NCBI GenBank assembly: GCA_964408455.1
Contig: CAYOZN010000004.1
Coordinates: 186,001-250,000 of the forward strand
From: CAYOZN01 sp964408455
Lineage (GTDB): Bacteria; Planctomycetota; Phycisphaerae; UBA1845; UTPLA1
DNA length: 64,000 nt
Direction of reading: 5' to 3'
Under the pieces are notes generated by a model, which was given only the letters and a program-made list of their open reading frames with translations, was not told where the DNA came from and made no database searches. This document shows positions 63,850-64,000 of the stretch, piece after piece. Each line of letters starts with the position of its first letter. Within the stretch, counting starts at the first letter, position 1. A program made the position numbers and the translations under genes.

Positions 63850-64000
63850 GCACGCCCGGAGATGACTCATTCCCATTCGACGCGATGGCAGCAATGCGTT
63901 TCGTAGAGGCCTTATCCGATGTTTGCGTCTGGGCGGCCACTTACAAGAGCTTCGCGCGACCTGGCGTGGCTCAGCCCGGATGCCTTTTGCGACATGGAAT

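Overview
The window looks like chromosome from a GC-rich Planctomycetota bacterium, most likely of the Phycisphaerae type. Evidence for this is the combination of pseudopilin-like proteins with a GFTLIELLVVIAIISLLLS leader and an H-X9-DG signature, many secreted proteins ending in a dockerin-like double calcium loop, PEP-CTERM proteins, and ECF sigma factors paired with Hanks-type kinases. No rRNA, tRNA, CRISPR array or transposase was recognised.

Region 1 (1-19.7 kb) is a starch/maltodextrin locus. On the minus strand run a LacI-family regulator, a large exported GH13 enzyme, a solute-binding protein fused to a MalF-type permease, a MalG-type permease and a GH31 alpha-glucosidase (cut by the window edge). 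On the plus strand run a pseudopilin-like protein, a 1396-aa modular dockerin protein, a dockerin-tagged GH13 alpha-amylase and a PEP-CTERM protein. Four copies of an 18-bp LacI-type palindrome (about TGGTAAAACRTTTTATCA) lie in the promoter regions at 1213, 8991, 10331 and 18741, which suggests one regulon. The transport ATPase is not here. A nucleotidyltransferase-like gene broken by an in-frame TAG, with a small coiled-coil partner, sits between the permease and GH31.

Region 2 (19.7-31.7 kb) holds an SGNH/TPR membrane protein, a FabG-like reductase, and an AT-richer accessory island with an N-terminally truncated RHS protein, its unique C-terminal tip and a small membrane protein. After these come a ferredoxin/hydrolase/lipoprotein cluster, an agmatinase-family enzyme, and a His/Cys-rich protein next to a His-rich pseudopilin.

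Region 3 (31.7-54 kb) holds two ECF sigma/Ser-Thr kinase modules (one kinase with WD40 repeats, one with TPRs), a single-domain globin, an HTTM protein followed by an exported MsrB-MsrA fusion, several small conserved genes, an SMR exporter, an ankyrin protein, a PilT-like ATPase, a second TAG-interrupted gene, a cation/proton antiporter and a second PEP-CTERM protein. A dispersed CATGCCG-type repeat forms clusters at 26.4 and 45.3-45.5 kb.

Region 4 (54.2-64 kb) is a run of secreted dockerin proteins: two paralogous beta-helix-like proteins, two paralogous HAF-repeat proteins and a frameshifted remnant of a further one.

All functional calls come from reading translated sequence and recalling family motifs; no database search was run. 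Most alternative-frame ORFs in this GC-rich DNA are shadows and were left out.
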